NCBI RefSeq assembly: GCF_007991635.1
Contig: NZ_BJYS01000022.1
Span: 60,323 to 124,322 of the forward strand
Source of the DNA: Adhaeribacter aerolatus
Lineage (GTDB): Bacteria > Bacteroidota > Bacteroidia > Cytophagales > Hymenobacteraceae
Direction: 5' to 3'
Length of the DNA stretch: 64,000 bases
Positions 16,464 to 25,885 of this stretch are shown here, piece after piece. Made by a program: the position numbers and the translations under genes. A model generated the notes under the pieces. The model was not told the origin of the DNA, did not search any database, and was given only the letters and a program-made list of their open reading frames with translations. Numbering within the stretch: the first letter of the stretch is position 1; every line of letters starts with the position of its first letter.

Positions 16464-18791
16464 TTATTGCCCGATAACCGCAATTTTGCTCGTGCAGCTT
16501 TGTTTACCATTGGCAGAGGCGCTGAAGGCCAAATATACCCCCGATTTAACTCTCTTTCCGTTTCCATCACGTAAATCCCAGGCCAGCGTACCGCCGGTAG
16601 CGTGGGCTTGGTAAACCAGGTTTCCGGCGGTATCGGTAATTTTTACCAAAGCATTATTGGGTAAACCCGAGATACCCACCAAGCCGGTATAGCCCGGCCG
16701 CACCGGATTCGGATATACACTGGCACAATCGGGTTTGCCGGTAGTTTCTGTGGCTGTACCGCGCACAGAAATTAGCCCGTTCGGGGTAGAAATAAATACT
16801 TCGCCGGTGCTGTGGTTAACCGTAATATCCTGAATTTTATCTGCCGGCAAGGGGCTATTTTCGGTGGTATAATGGGCGACAACGGTCTCTCCTGCTTCCG
16901 AAAGAAGCCATAACCCATTATCGGTGCCTACCCACTTGCGGTTACCACCGTCAACCGCTATGGCCCGCACTAATTGGTTTACGAGTAAAGGCCGTCGATT
17001 TAAAACCGGAATGGTGGCGGCTATGGTATTAGCAGTAAAAATATTTTCGGGCTCGTAAAAAACGGCCACACCCTTATCGGTACCAGCCCAGACATAACCG
17101 TGTTTATCTTTAACCAACGCATAAATAGCCGAACCAGGCAGGTTCCCCATCGCCGGGGCAGTTATCAGATGGCGGTATGCGTTCTTTATTTCGTCGTAAA
17201 CCAGAATTCCCCCGCTGTTTTGGTTATTCTTACTTACCGTCATCCACTTATAACCATTGTTATCAATAATTATTCTTTCCAGGTTGCCGCTATCCGGAAA
17301 GCCCGGAAAACTAAAGGAATTCCAAGAGCCATCCATTCGCAGCACGTGCAGGCCAGGGGCATTAGCATTTTGGTGCCGGTTCACAACCCAGATATTACCG
17401 TCGGCATCCGAAGTTAAATCCGTTAAGAAGATTGAATGCTCATTACCCGGCGAAGCACGCAACAGCGGGCTGTTGGCCGAATGATACAATTTATATTTTC
17501 CCAAGTCTTCCCACTCCAGCAAACCATCGCCATAACTAGCCAGGTATAATTTCTGGTTTACCGGGTTTCGCACTACGCCCACCAAATCCTGTACCAACGG
17601 GTATTGCTTTACATCCGGATAAATAAATGAATTAAAGCTTTTCCATTGCCTGGCATTTAACACCTCAAAACCTTGCTGCGATTCCTGGGGCTTATAAGTT
17701 TCGTCATAGGCTCCGTTTACCACATACACGTTTTTACTATCGGCATACATCCGAAAACCAGTACTAAATAGGGGGCCGTTGGGTATTAATATTTCGGTAG
17801 TCGCACCTGTTAACTTTACTAAACCTTTCTGGTAATCGGCTATCCAAAAAGTATTGCCGGCTTCGGGTACCGCATACCTAGGATTTTGCAGTCCGGGAGC
17901 AGCTTTTGTGGTGAGGTTATTATTTTTATCCAGCAACAGCAGCTGCTCACCGTTTGCCAGGAGCAGAAAATCCGGATAAGCGGTTAGCTGATGGAGCTGT
18001 TTATTTTGCAAATTGATAATTGTTTTCTGCCACCGGGAACCGTTGTAAAGGTAAACTGCATCGTTATTTACCGCCGCAAATATTTTATTATTAAAAGTTG
18101 TTACCTGCCGGAAATCAGGGTTGTGCGTAACTGGCAGGCCATCGGCCGGTGTAAAAGTTTTCCAGTTATGGAAATCGAGTAAATTATTGTTGCTGCGCCG
18201 GGCGGCCATCATCCCATTAGCAGTAGCCAGGTAAAGGCTGTCGTGGAGAATAGTACTGGCAAAAACCGCTACGGGCGCACCGTTCGGCCCCAGGTTACTA
18301 TAGGTTTCATTTATTTCATGCTTTACCAAATCGAGCAAAACCACCCCAAAACTGCACGACAGGTAAGCCTGTTTATCGGCTAGCATTATGTGGTAAATAT
18401 ATTTTTCCTGGGGTAGTTGCTTCCGGAGAATAGCATTAATATTGATGATTTCACCGTCCTGCAGCAAATCAATATTTGTATTTTGGTAGGCAATAATCAG
18501 CGTTTTGGTTTGAGGCTCGTAAGCCAGCGTACTAATATTTACATCGCTGAAGCCATCAACCTTGGAAAGCGTTTTGAGTTGGTTGTAAGTTTTATCATAA
18601 TAAAAGAATCCGTCTTCGGTAGCGCAGTAAATTTTATCTTCGGCCGCCGCTACTACTTTTGCCTGCTGATTCGGTTGGTGCATTTGCCAGTGTCCCAGCA
18701 GCAGGTTACTGCTTTGGGCCAGAAGGGCCAACCCGCTGCTTAGCCAGGCGGCCACACCTAAAAGCAAAATTAAAATTACTTTTACAGGCAT
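16464..18791 (-). CDS. porZ: type IX secretion system protein PorZ
   Basis: About 775 residues from the ATG at 18791 (a GTG directly before it is the alternative). A signal peptide ends near ALLAQ. The N-terminal PorZ beta-propeller domain is recognisable from repeated short strands of the type DGFFYYDKTYNQL and DGFSD; a second set of two-component-regulator-type propeller repeats (DGNIWVVN, HGYVWAGTDKGV, NRKWVGTDNGLW) follows. The C-terminus (about 690-775) is an FlgD-like/T9SS sorting domain with PNP and the DLRDGNGKRVKSGVY segment. PorZ is part of the surface attachment complex that joins cargo to A-LPS in T9SS. Confidence 0.9.
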   Translation of the reverse strand: MPVKVILILLLGVAAWLSSGLALLAQSSNLLLGHWQMHQPNQQAKVVAAAEDKIYCATEDGFFYYDKTYNQLKTLSKVDGFSDVNISTLAYEPQTKTLIIAYQNTNIDLLQDGEIININAILRKQLPQEKYIYHIMLADKQAYLSCSFGVVLLDLVKHEINETYSNLGPNGAPVAVFASTILHDSLYLATANGMMAARRSNNNLLDFHNWKTFTPADGLPVTHNPDFRQVTTFNNKIFAAVNNDAVYLYNGSRWQKTIINLQNKQLHQLTAYPDFLLLANGEQLLLLDKNNNLTTKAAPGLQNPRYAVPEAGNTFWIADYQKGLVKLTGATTEILIPNGPLFSTGFRMYADSKNVYVVNGAYDETYKPQESQQGFEVLNARQWKSFNSFIYPDVKQYPLVQDLVGVVRNPVNQKLYLASYGDGLLEWEDLGKYKLYHSANSPLLRASPGNEHSIFLTDLTSDADGNIWVVNRHQNANAPGLHVLRMDGSWNSFSFPGFPDSGNLERIIIDNNGYKWMTVSKNNQNSGGILVYDEIKNAYRHLITAPAMGNLPGSAIYALVKDKHGYVWAGTDKGVAVFYEPENIFTANTIAATIPVLNRRPLLVNQLVRAIAVDGGNRKWVGTDNGLWLLSEAGETVVAHYTTENSPLPADKIQDITVNHSTGEVFISTPNGLISVRGTATETTGKPDCASVYPNPVRPGYTGLVGISGLPNNALVKITDTAGNLVYQAHATGGTLAWDLRDGNGKRVKSGVYLAFSASANGKQSCTSKIAVIGQ

Positions 18792-18907
18792 CACGAAGGG
18801 CTTTTTATAGGAAACAGGTTCAGATAAAACCGGAGCAGCACTGATTAAATAAATTTCTTATTCTAATATAATCACCTGCTCTTCTAAATATTCCGGAATC
18901 AGCTTTT

Positions 18908-19498
18908 TTATTTCTCTTTCATTCCCTCCAGGAAACAATGGCGGCAGCGGGCTTCGTAGGTATCGGTTTCGCCGAGTAATACTTTCTGGGCGGAGGCGGC
19001 TTTCCGGAACGAGTAAGAGGCAATATCGCCGCAGTTCATACAAACCGCATGTACCTTGGTAACGTATTCGGCCACGGCCATCAGCGCCGGCATAGAGCCA
19101 AAAGGTTTAGCTTGGTAGTCTAGATCGAGGCCGGCTACAATTACCCGGGAGCCGTTATTAGCCAGTGTCATGCAAACATCTACCAGGCCTTCGTCGAAAA
19201 ACTGCGCTTCGTCGATGCCTACTACATCACAACCGCTGGCCAGCAGCAACATGTCGCTGGCAAATTGGATGGGTGTAGACCGGATGGCATTAGCATTATG
19301 GGAAACCACATTTTCTTCGTGATAACGCGTATCGATAGCCGGTTTAAATATTTCTACCCGTTGTTTGGCAATTTTAGCACGATTTAGCCGGCGAATCAAC
19401 TCTTCGGTTTTACCCGAAAACATAGAACCGCAAATTACTTCAATCCAGCCGCGGCGCGATGCGTAATTTTTATTTCCTACCCGTGGTTCAATAAACAC
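18908..19498 (-). CDS. tdk: thymidine kinase
   Basis: 196 residues, type II thymidine kinase, with a GTG start at 19498. It phosphorylates thymidine in the salvage pathway. The P-loop GSMFSGKT is at residues 24-31, the DEAQFF Walker-B motif near 96-101, and four zinc cysteines at 153, 156, 185 and 188. The lasso region (about 165-178) lies before the last two cysteines. It stands alone, 116 bases upstream of porZ. Confidence 0.96.
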   Translation of the reverse strand: MFIEPRVGNKNYASRRGWIEVICGSMFSGKTEELIRRLNRAKIAKQRVEIFKPAIDTRYHEENVVSHNANAIRSTPIQFASDMLLLASGCDVVGIDEAQFFDEGLVDVCMTLANNGSRVIVAGLDLDYQAKPFGSMPALMAVAEYVTKVHAVCMNCGDIASYSFRKAASAQKVLLGETDTYEARCRHCFLEGMKEK

Positions 19499-19677
19499 TT
19501 TTAATCATTTTAATTTTAATTCCGCCACTCATAAACCAGCGCATTCGCATTAAGGCTCCTAACCCGAAGGAAATTTGCTTTAACCAGAGAAGGGCATTAC
19601 CGGTTAATCCTTAATTAAATTAAAGCCAATTTGCCTTTAACCTGCAGCCAGGCTCTTTAGGTTAAATTACCTGGTTT

Positions 19678-19998
19678 TTAATCGGAATAACTTTGGTGCG
19701 GAAATTTAGTTCCTTCCGGTACCCGGCCAAGGGCATCGGCCTGCAAAGTACACTGGCAGGTAAGCCGCTCATTTTCTTTTAACCGACCTTGTTCCCGGTA
19801 TTTAATTTCCGGCGGGGTTAGTTCTCCAAATCCTTCTATTCCTGCCAAAACAATAATCCGGCAGGTGGTGCAGCGCCCCTTGCCGCCACAAGCGTGCATC
19901 CAATCTATGCCGGCATTGCCTATTGCCGTTAATATTTTTTGCTCCGGCGCTACCAAAACCTCCTTCTGGTAAAGGTTTTGCAGGATCAGTTTCGGCAT
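19678..19998 (-). CDS. 2Fe-2S ferredoxin
   Basis: 106 residues with an adrenodoxin/plant-like 2Fe-2S pattern: Cys37, Cys43, Cys46 and Cys81 (C-x5-C-x2-C then a distant C). The ACGGKGRC segment is the cluster-binding loop. It should carry electrons in the cytoplasm; its partner is unknown. Its ATG at 19998 lies 32 bases from the start of the divergent unrecognised gene at 20031, so the two share a promoter region. It is one of two ferredoxins in the window, and the less similar to the ISC type. Confidence 0.92.
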   Translation of the reverse strand: MPKLILQNLYQKEVLVAPEQKILTAIGNAGIDWMHACGGKGRCTTCRIIVLAGIEGFGELTPPEIKYREQGRLKENERLTCQCTLQADALGRVPEGTKFPHQSYSD

Positions 19999-20030
19999 AT
20001 TTTACTACCTTTACAAGATATCTTTTAGCA

Positions 20031-21113
20031 ATGGAACACAAATATAATCAATTAAACCTGGAGCGGTACAGCAACAGCCTCGCTAAACTGCTATGCGATC
20101 GGTATTTTGCTATTGCGCCTACCGTTAATGGGCAGCAACTCATCGGTTTTACGCCGGTTAAACAGGTTAATCTTTTTATGATAAAAGAATTACTGTTGCG
20201 CTGGAACCAGGAAATGGCCAATCTGAAGAGTCCGTTTTTTGATTTTGAGAACGAGGAGGTAAAAGAGGCGCTGATTCAATTTATGAATGTGTTATCGCGA
20301 AAAATATTGATCAAGCGCCCGCACTTTGAGCCGCTGCTGGCCAAAGCCATTACCGATACGTTTAGATGGGTGTTGGAACCGGTAGGTGCCTTTGAAGAGA
20401 AATTTCTGCAGAACCAGGAATCTTTAACCGTTGCCAAATTGCAAAGCAACCTGAAATACATTAGCATTAACAAAGAGCTGGTACAAGACTTTCTCGATCA
20501 TTTAAGCGAAGGTCCTTTGCATTACGCAGCGGTACGAAATGATTTTGGCGCTTACCTGGCCACCAGAAGATCCGAATGGACTTCGGTAGACCATATTTTA
20601 GAAGAATTTAACCGCTTAGCGCCGATTCAGAAAGCCAATTTATTTGATCAGCAGCCAGCACCGGCAGTGCCTTTACCCCCTACAATAACACAACCAGCAC
20701 CGGCCGCTTTTACGCCACCTGCTCCCCCCCGACCTGCGGTCAGCGCCGAGCCCCTGCACAAAACTTTAACTTCGGAAAACAGCTTAAATAATAAATTTAA
20801 GGCCGAAACGGCCACTTTAAACGATAAGCTATCCCATAAACCGGCCCCTACCCTGCTCGAAAATCAGATGGGCCGGAAGATAGAATCCTTAAAAGATTCT
20901 ATTTCTATTAACCAGCGTTTTGGTTTTATAAACGAATTATTTAACGGCGAAAATCTCCAGTATTACAATGCTATTAAGGTGCTCGACGAGTTTAAAGATG
21001 CCGAATCAGCAAAAAATTACGTATTACACGACCTGAGCAGCCGCTACGACTGGTCAAAAAAAGAAGAACACGTAAATAAGCTGCTGCGGTTAATAGAGCG
21101 CAAGTTTGCCTAA
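20031..21113 (+). CDS. unrecognised protein with proline-rich linker
   Basis: About 360 residues from the ATG at 20031. I do not recognise the family. The N-terminal 200 residues look alpha-helical and well folded (KYNQLNLERYSNSLAKLLCDR, aromatic and charged). A Pro/Ala/Gln-rich linker covers about residues 207-245. The C-terminal 110 residues are helical, with a conserved-looking core around INQRFGFINELFNGENLQYYN and a terminal KLLRLIERKFA. No signal peptide or membrane segment. An earlier in-frame ATG at 19923 would overlap the ferredoxin gene antisense and is unlikely. A near TAnnTTTG element (TACCTTTA, 20006-20013) lies just upstream. Confidence 0.78.
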   Translation: MEHKYNQLNLERYSNSLAKLLCDRYFAIAPTVNGQQLIGFTPVKQVNLFMIKELLLRWNQEMANLKSPFFDFENEEVKEALIQFMNVLSRKILIKRPHFEPLLAKAITDTFRWVLEPVGAFEEKFLQNQESLTVAKLQSNLKYISINKELVQDFLDHLSEGPLHYAAVRNDFGAYLATRRSEWTSVDHILEEFNRLAPIQKANLFDQQPAPAVPLPPTITQPAPAAFTPPAPPRPAVSAEPLHKTLTSENSLNNKFKAETATLNDKLSHKPAPTLLENQMGRKIESLKDSISINQRFGFINELFNGENLQYYNAIKVLDEFKDAESAKNYVLHDLSSRYDWSKKEEHVNKLLRLIERKFA

Positions 21114-21124
21114 GTTTAAGTATT

Positions 21125-21198
21125 AAGTGATAAGTCGTAAGTACTAAAATTTTAGTGTGAGCATTCACCTAAAACTTAGTACTTACAACTTATTACTT
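21125..21198. terminator. long imperfect inverted repeat between convergent genes
   Basis: Arms of about 32 bases (starting at 21125 and ending at 21198) pair with a few mismatches or G-T pairs around a 10-base loop. It fills almost the whole gap between the unrecognised gene and rodA, and the arms themselves are built of AAGTA/TAAGT units. It could be a terminator or a dispersed palindromic element. Confidence 0.6.
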
Positions 21199-21199
21199 T

Positions 21200-22471
21200 T
21201 TACGCTCGGGTTAAATCCTGTTTGCGGTGTGTATCTAAAGCCAGCAGAATAAATAGTAAAATTGTAAACGACCACAGCGAAGAACCGCCGTAGCTAAAAA
21301 ACGGCAGCGGAATACCCACCACCGGCGCCAACCCAATGGTCATGCCGATATTTACGAGAAAGTGGAAGAAGATAATAGAAGCCACGCAGTAGCCGTACGA
21401 CCGACCGAAAACTGTTTTCTGCCGCTCCGCGATAAAAATAATGCGAGAGAGCAAAGCCATAAACAACCCAATTAGTACCAGGCTGCCAATCCAGCCGTGC
21501 TCCTCTCCAATGGTACAAAATATAAAATCGGTACTTTGCTCGGGTACAAAATCGAACTTGGTTTGCGTACCTTCCAGAAACCCCTTGCCATAGAGGCCAC
21601 CCGAGCCGATCGCAATTTTAGACTGGGTTACATTCCAACCAAAACCCAACGGGTCAGCCTCGGGGTTGATAAGCGCTTTAATCCGGTTTTGCTGGTGTTG
21701 CTGCAGAATATTATTTACAAAAAAATCAACACTGAAAACCATACCCACTACGGCCGCATAAATAAGCACGACCGACGTAATCTTGCGCAGTAACCGCCGG
21801 TTTAACCAGATAGCCAAAGCAAACAGCAGCGTAATAGCAATCACAAAGTAAAGCTTCGGTACCAGCAGCGTCAGGATAAATATTGCCACAAACACAGACC
21901 CCAGAATCAGAATCAACGGCGACATACCTTCCCGGAAAAAAGCCAGCAGAAAAGCCCCGAATACCAGCGCCGAACCAGTTTCGTTCGACAACAAAATAAG
22001 CACAGGCGGCAGCACGGTTATACCGGCCAGAATAGCGTGTTCTTTCCAGTTTTGCTGGCGCAGGTTAATGGTACTCATAAACTTTGAAGCGGCCAGTGCC
22101 GTTGCAAATTTGGCAAACTCGGCCGGCTGAATCCGGACGGTACCAAACTCCAACCACGACCGTGAACCCGCAATGGGCCGGGCAAATATTAACGTAAAAA
22201 TAAGCAGCAGAATAATTAAGCCGTATACCACATAGGCCAGCGACTCGTATGCTTTGTAATCGATAACCAGCAGCACGATAATAATAATTACCGCCGTGCC
22301 AATCCAGATCAACTGCTTACCCGAATTGATGCTAAAATCAAAAATACTTTGTTTCAGGTCGGGGCTGTAAACGGCCGCGTATACGTTCATCCAGCCCAAC
22401 AACAGCATAGCAGCGTAAATGGCTACGGTTATCCAATCTATATTGCGCGATATTTTAGGTGCCCGTTCCAT
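21200..22471 (-). CDS. rodA: rod-shape-determining protein RodA
   Basis: 423 residues from the ATG at 22471, one base after the stop codon of the PBP2 gene; an upstream in-frame codon at 22507 would overlap that gene. RodA is a SEDS-family peptidoglycan glycosyltransferase of the elongasome, polymerising lipid II with PBP2. About ten hydrophobic helices are visible. Conserved SEDS segments include GSRSWLEFG, the PAEFAKFATAL region, a large periplasmic loop with ESTDFIF-like EQSTDFIFCTIGEEHGW, and the late PLPFFSYGGSS. It is the last gene of the cell-shape block. Confidence 0.96.
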   Translation of the reverse strand: MERAPKISRNIDWITVAIYAAMLLLGWMNVYAAVYSPDLKQSIFDFSINSGKQLIWIGTAVIIIIVLLVIDYKAYESLAYVVYGLIILLLIFTLIFARPIAGSRSWLEFGTVRIQPAEFAKFATALAASKFMSTINLRQQNWKEHAILAGITVLPPVLILLSNETGSALVFGAFLLAFFREGMSPLILILGSVFVAIFILTLLVPKLYFVIAITLLFALAIWLNRRLLRKITSVVLIYAAVVGMVFSVDFFVNNILQQHQQNRIKALINPEADPLGFGWNVTQSKIAIGSGGLYGKGFLEGTQTKFDFVPEQSTDFIFCTIGEEHGWIGSLVLIGLFMALLSRIIFIAERQKTVFGRSYGYCVASIIFFHFLVNIGMTIGLAPVVGIPLPFFSYGGSSLWSFTILLFILLALDTHRKQDLTRA

Positions 22472-22472
22472 G

Positions 22473-24311
22473 TTAGTTCTTGCTCTTATAAAATTCGCCG
22501 TTCTCAATCCAGCCTTCCCAACGCTGTCGAGGTTTAGAAATAGTACCGGTCAGGTATTTTTCAATCATTAAACTGGCCAGTGGGGCCGATGAAATGGACC
22601 CGAAACCAGCATTCTCGATGTAAACCGCAATGGCAATTTTGGGATTTACCCGGGGGGCAAACGCTGCAAACACCGCGTGGTCTTTACCGTGCGGATTCTG
22701 CACCGTTCCGGTTTTACCGCAAATATCAATACCCAGATGGCTTAGATTAGCCCACCACCCGGTACCCCGGCGCGAAGCCACTACTTCGGCCATGCCTTCA
22801 ATTACCGGCTCGTAATGGCGGGAGGAAACTGAAGTAAAATGCTTTTTCTGGTAATCGGGCAAAGGTTGCTGATTTGGGCCAATTCCCTTTATTAAATGCG
22901 GCGTAACATAATAACCCCGGTTGGCAATAGTGGCCATTAAGTTAGCCATCTGCAACGGCGTTGCCCCGGTTTCGCCTTGCCCGATACTCATCGAGTAAAA
23001 GGTGGGATATTTCCAGCCGGTTTTGCCGTAAAGTTTATCGTAGTACCGCGAAGAAGCAATAATGCCCATATTCTCGTAAGGCAAATCTACCCCGAGGTTA
23101 CCTGCAAAACCAAAGCTAAGTACGTGGTCGCGCCAGCTATCGAGCCCCAGGTGCGTATCCTGGTAAATATTCCGCGACCGGCCCTGGTTAACCACCGCCC
23201 GGAAAACCTGGTAAAAATAAGGATTACAGGAGTTCTCGATGGCAATTTTAAGGTTAGACGGATAAGGGTGTCCGTGCGCGCATTTTACCAGCGATTGGTT
23301 GCAAGGGTAACCGGTTTCGGGGGTAATAACCCCTTCTTCCAGCGCAATTAAGGCCTGCACTAACTTAAATACTGAACCCGGCGGATACGTAGCTTTAATA
23401 GGCCGGTTATACAAAGGTTTTTCCGGGTCGCGTAATAGCGAGAGGTAATTCTTGCCTAGGTCTTTACCGGTTAACAGATTAGGATCGTAGAAAGGTGCGG
23501 AAATAAAAGCCAGGATTTCGCCGGTACTGGGTTCAATGGCCACAATACTGCCGCGTTTCCCTTGCAGCATGCGCTCGCCGTACTGCTGCAGTTCCAAGTC
23601 GATGGAGGATACTAAATCCTGACCGGCTACCGCCATCGTATCGTACTGTCCTTCTTTGAAGGGCCCTTTGTCCAGACCCCGTACGTTTACCATGCGGTAT
23701 TTTACCCCTTTTTTGCCCATCAGGGTTCTCTCGTATTCCAGTTCAATGCCACTCACGCCCAGATAATCGCCGACGGCATAGGCGGCATATTCGGGTTGTT
23801 CCAGTTTCTGTGGGCTTACTTCACCAATATAACCAAGTGCATGGGCCAAACTCTGGTGCGGATAGCCTCTTACGTTACGGGCATTAATATAAAAACCCGG
23901 AAACTCTACCAGGTTATCCTGCAAAGAAGCAAATTCTTCGGGGCTTAACTTCTGTAAAAAGGGCGAGGGTTTTACGTACGAATACGCCTTGGCTGTCTTT
24001 ATTTTCAGCCGGAATTCTTCCAGGGGAATATTAAAAAGTTTACAAAAACGCAGGGTATCAATATCTTTTATTTCTTTCGGTACCACCATCAGGTCATACA
24101 CCGGCAGATTCTGTACCAGCAATTTACCCTTACGGTCGTAAATAAGCCCCCGGAACGGATACTCTACCACGCGCTTAATAGTATTAGCGTCGGCGGCATG
24201 CTTATACTCCGTGTTTAATACCTGAATAAAAAATAATTTTAAAGCAAATACGGCCGCTACCACAAAAAATATGGTTTGCACTATGTATTTACGGTTCTCT
24301 AAATATTTCAA
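22473..24311 (-). CDS. mrdA: penicillin-binding protein 2 (elongasome transpeptidase)
   Basis: 612 residues with an N-terminal membrane anchor (about 10-30) and a pedestal domain. The transpeptidase motifs are S313-x-x-K316 (PGSVFK), S361-x-N363 (SCN) and K533-T-G. It cross-links peptidoglycan during cell elongation and pairs with RodA. The start is TTG at 24311, since no nearby ATG fits. It follows mreD by 151 bases and ends one base before the rodA ATG, which indicates translational coupling. Confidence 0.96.
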   Translation of the reverse strand: MKYLENRKYIVQTIFFVVAAVFALKLFFIQVLNTEYKHAADANTIKRVVEYPFRGLIYDRKGKLLVQNLPVYDLMVVPKEIKDIDTLRFCKLFNIPLEEFRLKIKTAKAYSYVKPSPFLQKLSPEEFASLQDNLVEFPGFYINARNVRGYPHQSLAHALGYIGEVSPQKLEQPEYAAYAVGDYLGVSGIELEYERTLMGKKGVKYRMVNVRGLDKGPFKEGQYDTMAVAGQDLVSSIDLELQQYGERMLQGKRGSIVAIEPSTGEILAFISAPFYDPNLLTGKDLGKNYLSLLRDPEKPLYNRPIKATYPPGSVFKLVQALIALEEGVITPETGYPCNQSLVKCAHGHPYPSNLKIAIENSCNPYFYQVFRAVVNQGRSRNIYQDTHLGLDSWRDHVLSFGFAGNLGVDLPYENMGIIASSRYYDKLYGKTGWKYPTFYSMSIGQGETGATPLQMANLMATIANRGYYVTPHLIKGIGPNQQPLPDYQKKHFTSVSSRHYEPVIEGMAEVVASRRGTGWWANLSHLGIDICGKTGTVQNPHGKDHAVFAAFAPRVNPKIAIAVYIENAGFGSISSAPLASLMIEKYLTGTISKPRQRWEGWIENGEFYKSKN

Positions 24312-24462
24312 GTTTGAAAAAGCATTCGCCGGTTTAAGAAATAACTAAGACCAGGGTTCTCTGGTTCAAAATGATGTTTTTTCTTTCGCAGGCAAAGTTA
24401 ATTCTAATTTTACCACAAAGAAAACCAGCGCTTTACAATTTATAATTTCTGGCTGCAATACC

Positions 24463-24984
24463 TTAACGGCCGGAGCGCCGGACAGAGAAAAAAAGGAGCT
24501 GAATAATAATTAAGACCAGGTAGGTAAGCAACGTACTCAGCACCACTTTGGCCATGGTAAACCCAACTTCCCGGAAACTTCCCAGTTCCAGAAAAAACAA
24601 AGCCAGGTGATGTATAAAAACCAAAAAGAGGGCATACACGGTAAACCACCGCCAACCCATTACATGCAGGTTAATGGTATCATTTTTTTCGTAATCGTCG
24701 CGGGGGGTAAGCACCAGCAAAACATAGGGCCGCAGAAAAGCCAACAACACACAAGCGGCTGCATTAATGCCTACGGTATCGTAAAAAATATCGACGGTAA
24801 GGCCCGTTAGAAAAGCCATTAAGAGTAAGGCAACTCTGGGCATTTGAATGGGCAGAAAAAGCAGGAAAGCAATATAGATGTAACAAAAGGCAGTATTAAA
24901 AAGCACTACATTCCGGACCAGCAATATTTGCACAGCCATAAAAATAAAAAACTGAAAAATATGGACGAACGTGCGCTTACTCAT
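24463..24984 (-). CDS. mreD: rod-shape-determining protein MreD
   Basis: 173 residues with about five hydrophobic helices and short loops, the size and profile of MreD, an inner-membrane part of the elongasome. Sequence conservation in this family is low, so the call leans on its place between mreC and mrdA. Its ATG overlaps the mreC end by 8 bases. Confidence 0.9.
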   Translation of the reverse strand: MSKRTFVHIFQFFIFMAVQILLVRNVVLFNTAFCYIYIAFLLFLPIQMPRVALLLMAFLTGLTVDIFYDTVGINAAACVLLAFLRPYVLLVLTPRDDYEKNDTINLHVMGWRWFTVYALFLVFIHHLALFFLELGSFREVGFTMAKVVLSTLLTYLVLIIIQLLFFSVRRSGR

Positions 24985-25876
24985 TTTCTTTTATACCGCT
25001 TCTGGCTTCCAGGGAGTCCCGTTCAGCCTGCCGCGTATTTTTAATTACGTAAACATAGCTCAGATTATCAAAATCAACGGCCAGCCTCACTTTTACCGTC
25101 ATAAACATCTTATCTGGCTCCTGTTGCACCGATAATACCCGGCCAATCATAATACCTTCCGGAAAAACCGCATTATACCCCGAAGTAACAACGGTATCGC
25201 CTTTAGCTAATTTTATATGCCTGGGAATATAATCTAACGTGGCTACCCGGTAATTATCGCCCTCCCACCGGATGGTGCCTACCGTATTGGTACGCCTAAC
25301 CTTGGCTGATACAAGCATCTGCGAATGCAGCATCGAATAAATAGTAGAATAATTTTGCGAAACTGCTTTTACCCGGCCAATTACGCCCGAGCCGGAAACA
25401 ACGCCCATACCGGGTTCTATCCCATCGGCCCGGCCCACATTCAGGAGCAAATGGTTGTTTACCAGGCTTACAGAGTTTTTAATAACTTTACCCGGTACAA
25501 ACTTAAAAGTACGGACTACCCCGCTAGTATCCATCTTTTGCTGGGCCAGGGCGAGGCTATCGGGTTTAACGCGATAACCCGAATCGGGGGTTGGCGGAAT
25601 GCTATCCAGTTTATCGGAGAGCATAATATTGGTGAGCGACTCTTTTAAAGCTTTGTTTTCGGCTACCAGTGCCTGGTTTACCTCTACCAACCGGAAATAA
25701 TCGAACACCTCGCGCTGAAACTCCAGCACGCGTCCCGCATAAGCATTCGCCGAGTTATAGAAGGCCGCTCCCTGGTAGCTGTTGTTCTTAATTATGAGGT
25801 AGGCGCATAGAATCTCCAGCAGCAGAAAAACGAGAAAACCCCGGTAACGGTATATAAAGGCAAATAAATTGCGCAT
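24977..25876 (-). CDS. mreC: rod-shape-determining protein MreC
   Basis: 299 residues. A single membrane segment (about 10-30) is followed by a coiled-coil (about 60-85), then the two beta domains of MreC. Typical segments are LLNVGRADGIEPGMGVV and VIGRVKAVSQNYSTI. MreC links MreB to PBP2/RodA from the periplasmic side. It begins 9 bases after mreB and overlaps mreD by 8 bases. Confidence 0.95.
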   Translation of the reverse strand: MRNLFAFIYRYRGFLVFLLLEILCAYLIIKNNSYQGAAFYNSANAYAGRVLEFQREVFDYFRLVEVNQALVAENKALKESLTNIMLSDKLDSIPPTPDSGYRVKPDSLALAQQKMDTSGVVRTFKFVPGKVIKNSVSLVNNHLLLNVGRADGIEPGMGVVSGSGVIGRVKAVSQNYSTIYSMLHSQMLVSAKVRRTNTVGTIRWEGDNYRVATLDYIPRHIKLAKGDTVVTSGYNAVFPEGIMIGRVLSVQQEPDKMFMTVKVRLAVDFDNLSYVYVIKNTRQAERDSLEARSGIKENE

Positions 25877-25885
25877 CGAACGCTT

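Noticed and set aside
19923..20030. 36-residue N-terminal extension of the unrecognised gene
   Set aside because: It would lie antisense within the ferredoxin gene; the ATG at 20031 gives a natural start after a promoter-like element.
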